DNA from: a virus
DNA: 46,154 nt
Virus record (IMG/VR): IMGVR_UViG_3300048924_000326
Location: 1-46,154 of that record
Reading direction: 5' to 3' (one strand)
The notes under the pieces were generated by a model. That model saw only the letters and a list, made by a program, of their open reading frames with translations. It ran no database searches and had not been told where the DNA came from. Shown here piece by piece: positions 7,577 to 14,747 of this stretch (the first letter of the stretch is position 1; each line of letters begins with the position of its first letter). The position numbers were made by a program, and so were the translations under genes.

Positions 7577-8116
7577 ATGGCAACGCCGAGGACTCAAAAT
7601 CCCCCCGCCACCAAGGCATTCAGCCCCGCGCATTTCGGCATACTCGACCTGACAGCCCACCGTCTCATGCTGATCGAAGCCGCAAAACAGTTCCACGCGC
7701 TCCACGTCGAGCCCAGGATCGGCGCCCCCGTAGGCGCCAGCGCGACGGAAGTTGAGGCGCTCGAACGCAAGCTGGGTTTCCAACTGCCCCAGGCCTACAG
7801 GGACTACCTGCTTTGGATGGGCCGGGACTGCGACGGTATCTTTCGCGGCTCTGCCTGGTTCATCGACTGCATCTTCTCGAATCACGGGATGCTTCGGGAA
7901 CTGCTCGAAGAGGAGGAAGTCGAGTGCCAGCTGAAGGACTCCCATATCGTCTTCTTCTCGCACCATGGCTACATGGCGGCCTGGTTCGACGCTGAGTCCG
8001 CGGACCCGGATCCTGAGTGCTGGTTCATGACCGATGGATTGAGCGAGCCTCGGCTCACAGGGCGGTTCTTCGAGGCGCTGTTGAACGACATGAAGGGGCT
8101 CGCAGGCGCGCTATGA
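7577..8116 (+). CDS. SMI1/KNR4 (SUKH) family protein, probable immunity protein
   Basis: 179 residues. The core from about residue 55 is a SUKH domain: GASATEVEALERKLGFQLPQAYRDYLLWMGRDCDGIF, with later FFSHHGYMAAWFDAES. SUKH proteins mostly act as immunity proteins against contact-dependent or secreted nuclease toxins; no toxin gene is visible here. The start is uncertain: an internal ATG at 7667 (MLIEAAKQFHAL) fits the family start better. The first 30 codons of the long form overlap a 14-base tRNA-like motif (7592-7605), which suggests the N-terminus was made by an insertion junction. Confidence 0.8.
   Translation: MATPRTQNPPATKAFSPAHFGILDLTAHRLMLIEAAKQFHALHVEPRIGAPVGASATEVEALERKLGFQLPQAYRDYLLWMGRDCDGIFRGSAWFIDCIFSNHGMLRELLEEEEVECQLKDSHIVFFSHHGYMAAWFDAESADPDPECWFMTDGLSEPRLTGRFFEALLNDMKGLAGAL
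7592..7605 (+). repeat. 14-base tRNA-Leu-like motif, also at 45677-45690
   Basis: ACTCAAAATCCCCC occurs here and again at 45677-45690, where it continues into a tRNA-like T-arm. It equals the anticodon loop (anticodon CAA) and 3' anticodon stem of tRNA-Leu genes. Here it lies inside the N-terminal codons of the SUKH gene. It may be a relic of an attachment core; chance is possible at this length within a 46-kb window, though unlikely. Confidence 0.4.
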
Positions 8117-8136
8117 CCCGCAGGTACATTTAGGCC

Positions 8137-8460
8137 ATGGGACTAGACGCACAAGTAATCGGCATCGGGCCGTTCTCGCAGGATGTCGCTGAGTCGCTCG
8201 AGTACGGTGCCCAGCGTTACGCGGAAGTCGAACCTGGCGCGACAGTCGTCACCACGGTGTTTCTGGCGGCGACAAGCTCGGAGAGCTACGACCTTGCGGA
8301 GGCGTTCGGCGTTGGCGCGTTCGAAATGGGGAAGCACCATCTGGATGCGCAAAGGGTCAGCATCGAGAAGCTGCGAAGCTTGTGCGATGAGCGGGAGATC
8401 TCTGACTTCCTGAACCTCCGGGAGCACGGGTTCGAGTTCTACTACATGCCGAACGCGTAG
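8137..8460 (+). CDS. Hypothetical protein, 107 aa, immunity-like context
   Basis: Starts 20 bases after the SUKH gene. Sequence opens MGLDAQVIGIGPFSQDVAESLEYG and ends FLNLREHGFEFYYMPN, an alternating alpha/beta pattern as seen in small cytosolic immunity proteins. No family recognised with certainty. The close spacing suggests co-transcription with the SUKH gene. Confidence 0.65.
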   Translation: MGLDAQVIGIGPFSQDVAESLEYGAQRYAEVEPGATVVTTVFLAATSSESYDLAEAFGVGAFEMGKHHLDAQRVSIEKLRSLCDEREISDFLNLREHGFEFYYMPNA

Positions 8461-8515
8461 CCCTTCGACGAGCACGCTGGCATCGCGCCAGGACCTGCCT
8501 AACCACTTGCGGTGC

Positions 8516-9286
8516 CTAGTCTGCCGGGGGCTGGACGACCGAAGTACCGCCCTTATGGGGAAATGGTACGTAGCCTTGCGCCGGGGCAGGAAGCTGCTCT
8601 ACGCACTCGATGGAACACGCATTGACCAACAGCGGAAGAATGTCGGTGGCAACGTTGAGCGACAGCCATCGCTGATGAACCTCGCCGCGGCTCTCAAGGA
8701 GACGGTCGCAAACGCTGCATCGCGCAGGAATCAGAGCTTCCACCACTGGGTCTAGCTCAGGGAATGTTGGTCTGTACTTGTAGTTTCCATAGAGCGCTCG
8801 CGTACTGACAGTGCTTGATTTCAGGTGCCGGCATCGCGTTATCTCGTAGGGGAACCAGTGCAACCCATACGAGGTGTAAGGAACGAACTGTTCCAGGCTC
8901 TCCATCTCTCCGATCTCAGGTGGAATGCGGAGCAGGCTGCTGCGATACAGATTGAGCTTCTTGACGTGCTTCAGCTTGGCGATCGATGGTGGCAATGTGA
9001 TGACCTGGCCCCACAGCTCAGCGCCGAGAATCTCTTTGGGAGAGAACGTTTCCCTGCGATCGCGAGCCGCGTCTTCGATCAATTCCAACAGTGCGAGCCA
9101 CCCAGGCAATGAGGTGTCTTGGGGTTCGAGATGAAGATGTGTTTCTGGCCAGGGCGGTTGGCGTCCTTCCTCGATTGCATCGTAGATCGCATCCCATGCC
9201 TCATCGGGCGGGTACATCTCGCATGAATGAATAGTCAACACGTCCTCCCAAGCCGCTTTGCGCGCTGCAATCGCATTCTCGTCCAA
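8516..9286 (-). CDS. Leucine-rich-repeat-like protein, 256 aa
   Basis: The middle of the protein has LRR-type units: ELWGQVITLPPSIAKLKHVKKLNLYRSSLLRIPPEIGEMESLEQF, with the L-x-x-L-N-L and LRxIPPEIG spacing of bacterial LRR proteins. Downstream is a CxxC pair (ARCSVCDRLL) and a later Cys (NACSIEC), perhaps a zinc site. It is in the opposite orientation to the SUKH genes. A binding role is likely; the ligand is unknown. The 3' end overlaps no other gene. Confidence 0.75.
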   Translation of the reverse strand: MDENAIAARKAAWEDVLTIHSCEMYPPDEAWDAIYDAIEEGRQPPWPETHLHLEPQDTSLPGWLALLELIEDAARDRRETFSPKEILGAELWGQVITLPPSIAKLKHVKKLNLYRSSLLRIPPEIGEMESLEQFVPYTSYGLHWFPYEITRCRHLKSSTVSTRALYGNYKYRPTFPELDPVVEALIPARCSVCDRLLESRGEVHQRWLSLNVATDILPLLVNACSIECVEQLPAPAQGYVPFPHKGGTSVVQPPAD

Positions 9287-9307
9287 TCGAGTGCGGCTCG
9301 TTGCTGT

Positions 9308-9697
9308 TCAGGCTTGCCTAGCCTCGCCAAAGATCTCCCCAAACCTCTGGAAGATCCAACGGCCCTTGATGTGCGCGTAAACCGCCGTGAACTCGTTGTT
9401 GACGCCGCGCGACCAGAAGTGCAGGCCGAGCCGCCCGCGATACAGGATGATTTGCGCCAGATCGGCGTCGATCTCCCCGAGTGCATCGACCATCTCATCG
9501 ACCTGCGGTAGCACGGCCTCCAGCGTTGGCACGACCTGGCGTTCAAGCTCTTCTTGATCGATGGCATACACCTGGACCGTGACCTCGTTGGCCGTTCCAC
9601 GGAACAGGTCGGAGTTGAACTCCACGCGCCCCTCGGAATCAGGCTGGTCATCAGCTTGGTGGAAGCCTTGATGTCGAAGTTCGGTGAGGTAGTCCAT
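9308..9697 (-). CDS. Hypothetical protein, 129 aa (DUF6985/DUF2004-like)
   Basis: Reads upstream of and towards the LRR-like gene, with a gap of about 20 bases, so the two probably form one transcript. The segment EIDADLAQIILYRGRLGLHFWSRGVNNEFTAVYA resembles small proteins often found in polyimmunity loci (DUF6985 or DUF2004 types). That family call is tentative. No membrane segment. Confidence 0.6.
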   Translation of the reverse strand: MDYLTELRHQGFHQADDQPDSEGRVEFNSDLFRGTANEVTVQVYAIDQEELERQVVPTLEAVLPQVDEMVDALGEIDADLAQIILYRGRLGLHFWSRGVNNEFTAVYAHIKGRWIFQRFGEIFGEARQA

Positions 9698-9734
9698 GTG
9701 ATGGAGGTGCGCTGATGCCGCTAGCTGCGGGAGT

Positions 9735-9787
9735 CTAGCCCTCAGCTGCGAAGGCGCGCCGGTTCGATGCCGGCCCCCAGTGTGAGG
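9735..9787 (+). other. Degenerate tRNA-Leu/Ser-like 3' half
   Basis: The segment CGCCGGTTCGATGCCGGCC holds a perfect 5-bp T-stem (9758-9762 with 9770-9774) around the canonical loop TTCGATG. Upstream GGGAGTCTAGCCCTC and a short GC-rich arm resemble an anticodon arm and a class II variable arm. The acceptor end is not paired and CCA is absent, so it is not a working tRNA. It could be a fossil attachment site left by an earlier insertion. Confidence 0.5.
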
Positions 9788-9926
9788 ACCGAGTCGGATT
9801 TATCGATGCCTTTAGTCTGTCGTCTACGCTGTTGTGGGCAACGCGGCGAAATATTCCGATAAATGCCTCAGCGGACACTATGATCACAACCGAAATTGCT
9901 CTCATGATCTAGTGGAGGACAGGGAT

Positions 9927-10838
9927 ATGTACAGCTTGCTAATGACGGCGGCCGCGAATGCTTGGAACAACCCAACGTATGTGATGCCGACAGCACGCTT
10001 TCTTGAGCACACTATCCCAGCCGTCGCATCGAAGTTCGAGGCGTTGAGTCCTGAAATCATTCAAGAACTCAAAAATCTACCAACGCTCTTTGCTTATGAG
10101 AGTTTTGTCGGTGAGCCAGCTCGCGTCGGGCGGATTGTGGAAATTCGACAGCGCCAAGCTGGTCTGCATTTCACGTTTTCGCTTGACCCGCTTGTACCTC
10201 CAATTACTGCGGATCGACTTGAGCAACTCGCATTTGACTTAGACATCGACGCGACCGGCTATGAGTTCATGCGCACGCACTGGGCAATCAAGGATGTAGA
10301 CCTCGGTAGCGTGCTCATACGTGCGGGGGTTATTGCCAATGCTTCTTTGCAGCCTCAACCGCCACCTCCAAAAGTGTTCATCGCATACTCATGGGACTCT
10401 CCTGAGCATCTACAGTGGGTTGCTGGGCTGGCTGCAGCGTTGCGCCAACGAGGCATCGATGCAATTCTCGATCAATGGCATGTGCGACCCGGCCAAGATG
10501 TGGCCGCTTTCATGAACAGTGCTATTCGTGAAGCTGACAGGGTGTTGGTGATCTGCACAGAAGCGTATGTCCAGAAGGCGAATGATCGAACTGGCGGCGT
10601 TGGTTATGAGTACGTTGTTGCGACTGGAGAATTGATGGCCAACCTTGGGTCTTCTAAGTTCATCCCCGTGATTCGTCAGACCTCGATACCATATGTTTTG
10701 CCTGCTGAGTTGCGGTCGCGGCTGTACTTCAATCTGAGCGACAGTCGCAGCCAAGCTGGAGACTTTGATGCTTTAGCAAAGGAACTGCATGGAATTCGCG
10801 TGTCTGTTCCTCCGATTGGTGTGAATCCTTATCTTTGA
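9927..10838 (+). CDS. SEFIR/TIR-like domain protein, candidate defence sensor
   Basis: 303 residues from ATG 9927, which has GGAGG 8 bases upstream; a longer frame exists but lacks this site. Residues 1-140 form an unnamed domain (PEIIQELKNLPTLFAYE, then MRTHWAIKDVDLGSVLIRAG). A Pro-rich linker (QPQPPPPK) leads to a SEFIR domain at about 149-280: KVFIAYSWDSPEHLQWVAGLAAALRQRGIDAILDQW, then ADRVLVICTEAYV and YEYVVATGELM. SEFIR is the bacterial relative of TIR; some members hydrolyse NAD or make nucleotide signals. Glu228 in the last motif is a candidate catalytic residue. It lies 3 kb from a TIR gene and upstream of a SLATT-like gene, which supports a defence role. Activity is inferred. Confidence 0.85.
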   Translation: MYSLLMTAAANAWNNPTYVMPTARFLEHTIPAVASKFEALSPEIIQELKNLPTLFAYESFVGEPARVGRIVEIRQRQAGLHFTFSLDPLVPPITADRLEQLAFDLDIDATGYEFMRTHWAIKDVDLGSVLIRAGVIANASLQPQPPPPKVFIAYSWDSPEHLQWVAGLAAALRQRGIDAILDQWHVRPGQDVAAFMNSAIREADRVLVICTEAYVQKANDRTGGVGYEYVVATGELMANLGSSKFIPVIRQTSIPYVLPAELRSRLYFNLSDSRSQAGDFDALAKELHGIRVSVPPIGVNPYL

Positions 10839-10952
10839 CTGATCAATGAAGACGGACAGTGCGCTCCTCAGTTCATTGAACGCTGAGGTGCTAATGGTGG
10901 GAGTTCTCGCCTTTTAATTTGCCCCGAAAACCCCCAGCGTGTTTGTATCGCG

Positions 10953-11180
10953 ATGGGGCTCAAAATTCCAACCAAAAGCTGCGCTAGTTCGATTCAGCCC
11001 GGGCATGTGGCTAACGATGCAGAAGCCTTGCGATCATCTTCGCGCATCGTCTTTTGGTGTGAACAGGTCCATACTCTGTTCGTCACGTTTGAAATTGGGC
11101 AGATCGGACAACCGCAAGGGGCTCCGGCGTCCACCAAGCGAGTTGGCAATCTTCAACTTCAACACTGCCTGATTCCATGA
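10953..11180 (+). CDS. Uncertain small ORF upstream of proline-run ORF
   Basis: 75 codons, stop TGA at 11178-11180 overlapping the ATG of the proline-run ORF (ATGA). No ribosome binding site was seen, and other frames over the same stretch are open too, including a minus-strand one. It is listed because of the overlap only. If it is not real, 10839-11176 is a non-coding gap of about 340 bases between the SEFIR and SLATT-like genes. Confidence 0.25.
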   Translation: MGLKIPTKSCASSIQPGHVANDAEALRSSSRIVFWCEQVHTLFVTFEIGQIGQPQGAPASTKRVGNLQLQHCLIP

Positions 11181-11275
11181 GTGAACCTGTTTTCCGGAGC
11201 CATCGTCCGCCACGTCCGATGCCCCCGCCGCCTCCACCACCACCTCCTCCTCCACCTCCTCCACCTTCTAGGTAG
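11177..11275 (+). CDS. Micro-ORF with 15 consecutive prolines
   Basis: 32 codons. It opens MSEPVFRSHRPPRPM; codons 16-30 are all proline, written with mixed CCA, CCT, CCC and CCG; it ends Ser-Arg. It ends 20 bases before the SLATT-like gene. A run of prolines stalls ribosomes unless EF-P acts, so this could be a leader peptide that couples translation to the downstream membrane protein; it might also be a small partner protein. There is no clear ribosome binding site, so its expression is unproven. Confidence 0.4.
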   Translation: MSEPVFRSHRPPRPMPPPPPPPPPPPPPPPSR

Positions 11276-11295
11276 GTGAGGTAGCATCTCTAGCT

Positions 11296-11769
11296 ATGGC
11301 TGACGGAAAGAGTATCGACCAGTTGCGTAGCGAAGCCCGCTATGCGGAGAGGCTGTGCCAGCGCACAGCTAGGTTGTATCGGCGTATCCAGACGCTCGGA
11401 ACGTTTTTGAGCATCTTGGGCGGAAGCGGTACGCTGGCTGCGCTAGTCAAGGATGTGCCAGCATGGTTGCCAACAGGGGGCGCCATCCTGCTTGCAGTTT
11501 GTGGCGCGGCTTTGATTGCGATACGTCCTGGTGACAAGGCTGCGGCGAATGAGTCGGACATGAAGCGCTACAGTGCGCTACTGGCGAGTAGCCAGGGCAT
11601 GAGCGAAGCAGAGTTCTATCGAGCGCTTGAAGTCGCTCGACAGTCTGACGCGGCTGAAGTGGAGCCATTGAGAAATGTTGCCTACAACGACGTTGTTTGC
11701 GAGATTGGTGCCAAGGAGGCGGTGGTGCCCCTCTCGCCGACGGAGCGCTTGCTGGCTGTCGTAGCCTAG
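11296..11769 (+). CDS. SLATT-like two-transmembrane protein, candidate effector
   Basis: 157 residues. An N-terminal amphipathic helix (SEARYAERLCQRTARLYRRIQTL) is followed by two hydrophobic segments at about 33-50 (TFLSILGGSGTLAALV) and 58-76 (LPTGGAILLAVCGAALIAI), then a cytosolic helical tail with YSALLASSQGMSEAEFYRAL. This layout, helix then a two-TM hairpin then helix, is that of SLATT proteins, which are thought to form pores in nucleotide-signal-dependent defence systems. The gene follows the SEFIR gene in the same direction. Family assignment is by architecture, so an unrelated small membrane protein is possible. Confidence 0.75.
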   Translation: MADGKSIDQLRSEARYAERLCQRTARLYRRIQTLGTFLSILGGSGTLAALVKDVPAWLPTGGAILLAVCGAALIAIRPGDKAAANESDMKRYSALLASSQGMSEAEFYRALEVARQSDAAEVEPLRNVAYNDVVCEIGAKEAVVPLSPTERLLAVVA

Positions 11770-11808
11770 TAGTCCGGCTGCTGCTTCATTGATGGCAACC
11801 TAGAACGG

Positions 11809-12786
11809 CTAGACACGACCATTCGAAATGAGATTCCAGTAGTGGGCTCCTAAAGCCGTGAGCTTGCATGATTTGGAATTCATCGCCGCGAAGTACATAT
11901 GATCTTCACCTACTGGCTTAACCAAGTTCAGCCGGACGAGTTGTTGTAGCACCGCGAATTTGGCCGTATTGATCGGGTCAGGCGCGATGCCGTGATTTGG
12001 AGCTGGCGGCTGTGGTTCAAAGCTGGGGTCGAGCTTAAATTCAACACTCGGCTGATTGAAGTATTCGACGATTTTTCTTAGATTTTCTCGCTGTATCGGC
12101 GGCTCTACACTTCGCAACGACGTAAAGCGCTTGATATTTGTCTTGAATACCGGGCGTTGATCCCATTCTCCAAGCGATTGGTCGATGTGCGCATAAATGC
12201 TGCCAGGAGTTATATCGCCCAATAGGTTTGCAGCGCCTCCATTCAAGGCATCAACAAAAAGCGTTGTGAAAACCCCGGAGCCATTTTTTTCTGTCGCGTA
12301 TTCGTCTTGCCCGGATGCGGTAAGAATAGTCATTCCTTCGCTTAGGATGGATTTATCTTCGAATAAGCTTGGATTTCCCGCTTTTCCTGAGTGGCAGCTA
12401 TCTAAAACTATTACCTTGTTTTTTGCTTTCGAATTGAAGGCAATCTGAAGTAAATCGGTTAAAGGAAGCCCTTCATCTCCTTCATTTGCATCTGAGGTGA
12501 GTAAATATCCACCCGTTGCTTCGATGTGACCGTGCCCCGCAAAATAGAAGAGAGCAATTTCACTGTCCCCCTTAAATAGCTCGCTGATGCAGTCTTTTAA
12601 TGCTTTTCGGCTGATTTTGCTTTTTTCGTCAGTTGCAGTAAGTAATTTTGCGTCAAAATTCGGGCTGCCGTCTGAATGGCGCTGGAGTACCTGATTCACC
12701 GCGTGTGCATCATTTACGCATCCGAATAATTGCGCGCTAGGGGCGTCGTAATAGTCAATGCCGACGACAAGGGCTTTGCGGCTCAT
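11809..12786 (-). CDS. Caspase-family (C14) protease, probable type IV Thoeris effector
   Basis: 325 residues. Residues 1-215 form a caspase-like fold: RKALVVGIDYYDAP, then LFYFAGHGHIEATGGYLL with catalytic His85, and KVIVLDSCHSGKAG with catalytic Cys131; the following segment SEGMTILTASGQDEYATE is typical of bacterial metacaspase-like enzymes. The C-terminal 110 residues (after a Pro-rich linker, EPQPPAPNHG) may form a small winged-helix-like domain. The start overlaps the stop of the TIR gene by 4 bases (ATGA), so both are made together. In the described type IV Thoeris system a TIR-made cyclic ADP-ribose isomer activates such a protease, which then degrades cell proteins. Lower GC than the phage genes suggests separate acquisition. 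Confidence 0.9.
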   Translation of the reverse strand: MSRKALVVGIDYYDAPSAQLFGCVNDAHAVNQVLQRHSDGSPNFDAKLLTATDEKSKISRKALKDCISELFKGDSEIALFYFAGHGHIEATGGYLLTSDANEGDEGLPLTDLLQIAFNSKAKNKVIVLDSCHSGKAGNPSLFEDKSILSEGMTILTASGQDEYATEKNGSGVFTTLFVDALNGGAANLLGDITPGSIYAHIDQSLGEWDQRPVFKTNIKRFTSLRSVEPPIQRENLRKIVEYFNQPSVEFKLDPSFEPQPPAPNHGIAPDPINTAKFAVLQQLVRLNLVKPVGEDHMYFAAMNSKSCKLTALGAHYWNLISNGRV

Positions 12787-13199
12787 GATGATTTATTCTT
12801 GCCTTCACCCATAACCTGCGTGATGGCACTGCTAATTTTCGCCCAATTCCATTCGACTACCCGTGACCTTGGCAGACCAGTTGGTAAGGTACTGCTTGTT
12901 CCCGCCCCATCAACATACACTCCAAAAATTGGTACATTTTGAGAGTTTGCCATGTTAATTTCTTTGACTACGCCCGTTGCGGTGCTCATGCTCTTCCCAC
13001 ATAAGACAATGAGCATATTGGTTTTTGCGATCTTGGCTTTGATCAAGGCTTCCCACTCGGCTTGTGGGAGTGGCTCTTTTGACGACCAGTCTTGAATTGA
13101 AAAAGGTATGATAGATAAGTAGGTTTGGCCCGCAAAAAGAGTTTTTTCGGTGAAATTATTATCTGCGTCGAAACTAATAAATGCACGGGGATCTGCCAT
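12783..13199 (-). CDS. ThsB-like TIR domain protein (MTH538 type), type IV Thoeris sensor
   Basis: 138 residues from ATG 13199, preceded by GGAGGT at the right distance; a longer form to 13229 is less likely. It is a single TIR-like domain: RAFISFDADNN at the start, then NMLIVLCGKSMSTATGVVKEINMANSQNVPIFGVYVDG. Glu80 in VVKEINMA is where the catalytic Glu of TIR NADases is expected. The plan matches the short ThsB proteins of Thoeris, which make cyclic ADP-ribose signals when they sense phage. It forms a two-gene operon with the caspase-like gene. Base composition is low in GC. That it senses phage is inferred. Confidence 0.85.
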   Translation of the reverse strand: MADPRAFISFDADNNFTEKTLFAGQTYLSIIPFSIQDWSSKEPLPQAEWEALIKAKIAKTNMLIVLCGKSMSTATGVVKEINMANSQNVPIFGVYVDGAGTSSTLPTGLPRSRVVEWNWAKISSAITQVMGEGKNKSS

Positions 13200-13273
13200 C
13201 TGTCTACCTCCGGTTAATGAAGGAAGCATCGTACTCTGCTACGTTGGTGTTGGGCGCAAAATGTGAATTTCAA

Positions 13274-13293
13274 ATATCCCATAAATATGGGGT
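13274..13293. repeat. 20-base palindromic motif, near-copy at 22627-22646
   Basis: The core CCCATA-AA-TATGGG is a perfect 6-bp inverted repeat. Of 20 bases, 18 match the copy at 22627-22646. It sits 75 bases upstream of the TIR start, where the promoter of the TIR/caspase operon is expected, so it may be an operator. Confidence 0.5.
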
Positions 13294-13399
13294 GAAATTG
13301 TCTAGCCTGTTGGAGTGAGGTACTGTTGAACATAGTTGCAGTCATCACGACCGAAAAGCCCGTGTTCAAGCTTTCTAAAGATTCGCGCTAGAAAAGCGC

Positions 13400-14176
13400 A
13401 TGCCTAAACCTCGCGGCCGTCGCCACCCTCTGTTTCTCCGGCTGACCAAGCCGATTGATCCTGTCTACCCAGATGCCGTGACGCCCGTTGCCTGGGACGA
13501 CAATGAGTCGCTTGGTGAAGTGGAGGGCGTTGTCTACATCGTCACTCGCCAGTGCGCGCAGATGCGAACCTGGGCGCGGCAGCTACGCAAGCTGCACGCG
13601 GCCGATGAGACCTACAAGACGGAGGAGGGGCTTAGCCCGCTCAGCGGCGCTCCTCTACGAGAGGCGAACCTGCGCGAGCTCGGGACCCGCCTTGATCTCT
13701 ACTCGGGACATGGCGGCGAAATCCTCTCCGTGCAGTCGGCCGTGCGTGCATACGTGACCACCGACCTGCTGGCGGTCGTGACTGACCGCGCCGGCGGTGA
13801 TGCTGTCGGCTTCGTATCTTTCAGCCTGCAGTGGGTCGTCGATGCCTTCGCGGGAGCGGGTGAGAAAGTCGAACTGGAGATTGAGCTCGACCAGGCGTGG
13901 ATCGCACCGGCCTTTCGTCGGCGGCGCTGGGGCGAGACCGCGGTGATCGCGATAGCCTTCGCCACCAAACGGCATGTCCAGCACATCCAAGCGACGACGC
14001 GGTGGCCACGCGAGTTCTGCGTGAAGCTGGAGGTGGCGGTATGCGCTGACCTCTACAGCACGAGCGGTGAGGCGCTGCTCGCGAAATGCGCCGAGTACGT
14101 GTCGTTCCAGTTCTGCTTCGAACCTGAGCCGCAGCGACTGGCGGTATCGGAAATCGTGCTGGATGGGCGGTGGTAG
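13400..14176 (+). CDS. Hypothetical protein, 258 aa
   Basis: Follows a bare 200-base region and is divergent from the TIR/caspase operon. High GC, unlike its left neighbours. A segment near residue 170 (DQAWIAPAFRRRRWGETAVIAIAFATKRHV) recalls the acetyl-CoA loop of GNAT acetyltransferases, but the rest of that fold is not evident. The N-terminus is basic (PKPRGRRHPLFLRL). Function not recognised. Confidence 0.7.
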   Translation: MPKPRGRRHPLFLRLTKPIDPVYPDAVTPVAWDDNESLGEVEGVVYIVTRQCAQMRTWARQLRKLHAADETYKTEEGLSPLSGAPLREANLRELGTRLDLYSGHGGEILSVQSAVRAYVTTDLLAVVTDRAGGDAVGFVSFSLQWVVDAFAGAGEKVELEIELDQAWIAPAFRRRRWGETAVIAIAFATKRHVQHIQATTRWPREFCVKLEVAVCADLYSTSGEALLAKCAEYVSFQFCFEPEPQRLAVSEIVLDGRW

Positions 14177-14213
14177 GTCCCCGCAATGATGCCGAGTCAG
14201 GGCAGCCGATATA

Positions 14214-14663
14214 GTGGCGTTGATTCCTCTCCAGAACGTTGCCATGGATCTTTCAGTCTCCACATTTGTCTTCGGCTCCGTCCTCAGCATCGTAGGCCTA
14301 TCGGTATCGATTGCGGCGCTAGATGAGGCAAAACGTCAATGGCTTTTCAGCCTCTGGGCGCGATGGGCAGGACGGGCCTTTATCGGCATCATGATCGTGA
14401 ACTCGGTGCTTGGTATTTTTTTATTTTGGTGGCTGAAGGGAGTGCCCGGACGAGGAGAGGTGCTCATGCTTGTGGTTCATGTGGTCAACCTCTTAAGTGC
14501 GGCGTTCATCATCTTCATGTCGGCGCTGGAAAGTGCGCTAGACGCAAGGAATGCGAAGCGAACGAAGCTGGAGGAAACAGTCAAGAAACTCGAAGAGCAG
14601 ATCACCGCGCTGACTTCGTTCAAAGCGATGCCCATGCCACTTGATAGCGGCAAGCGTCTCTGA
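14214..14663 (+). CDS. Membrane protein with C-terminal coiled coil, 149 aa
   Basis: Three hydrophobic segments are seen: STFVFGSVLSIVGLSVSIAAL, RAFIGIMIVNSVLGIFLFWWL and VLMLVVHVVNLLSAAFIIFM. A charged coiled coil follows (KLEETVKKLEEQITAL). The start is not certain: GTG 14214 gives 149 residues, and ATG 14244 (MDLSVSTFVFG) gives 139. The role is unknown; the layout would suit superinfection exclusion or an inner-membrane effector. Confidence 0.65.
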   Translation: MALIPLQNVAMDLSVSTFVFGSVLSIVGLSVSIAALDEAKRQWLFSLWARWAGRAFIGIMIVNSVLGIFLFWWLKGVPGRGEVLMLVVHVVNLLSAAFIIFMSALESALDARNAKRTKLEETVKKLEEQITALTSFKAMPMPLDSGKRL

Positions 14664-14747
14664 TAGCTTCAGTTGCCCGGACTCCCCTTCGGGCTCTCGT
14701 GTTCAACCTGGTCTTACCGGCGTCCTTGAGCACAACAATCGATGAAT

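Noticed and set aside
11034-11264. Minus-strand frame (EEVEEEVVVEAAG start) over the proline-run region
   Set aside because: Its acidic start is the antisense of the proline codons; it has no ribosome binding site and overlaps the plus-strand ORFs, so it is not called, though it is not excluded.
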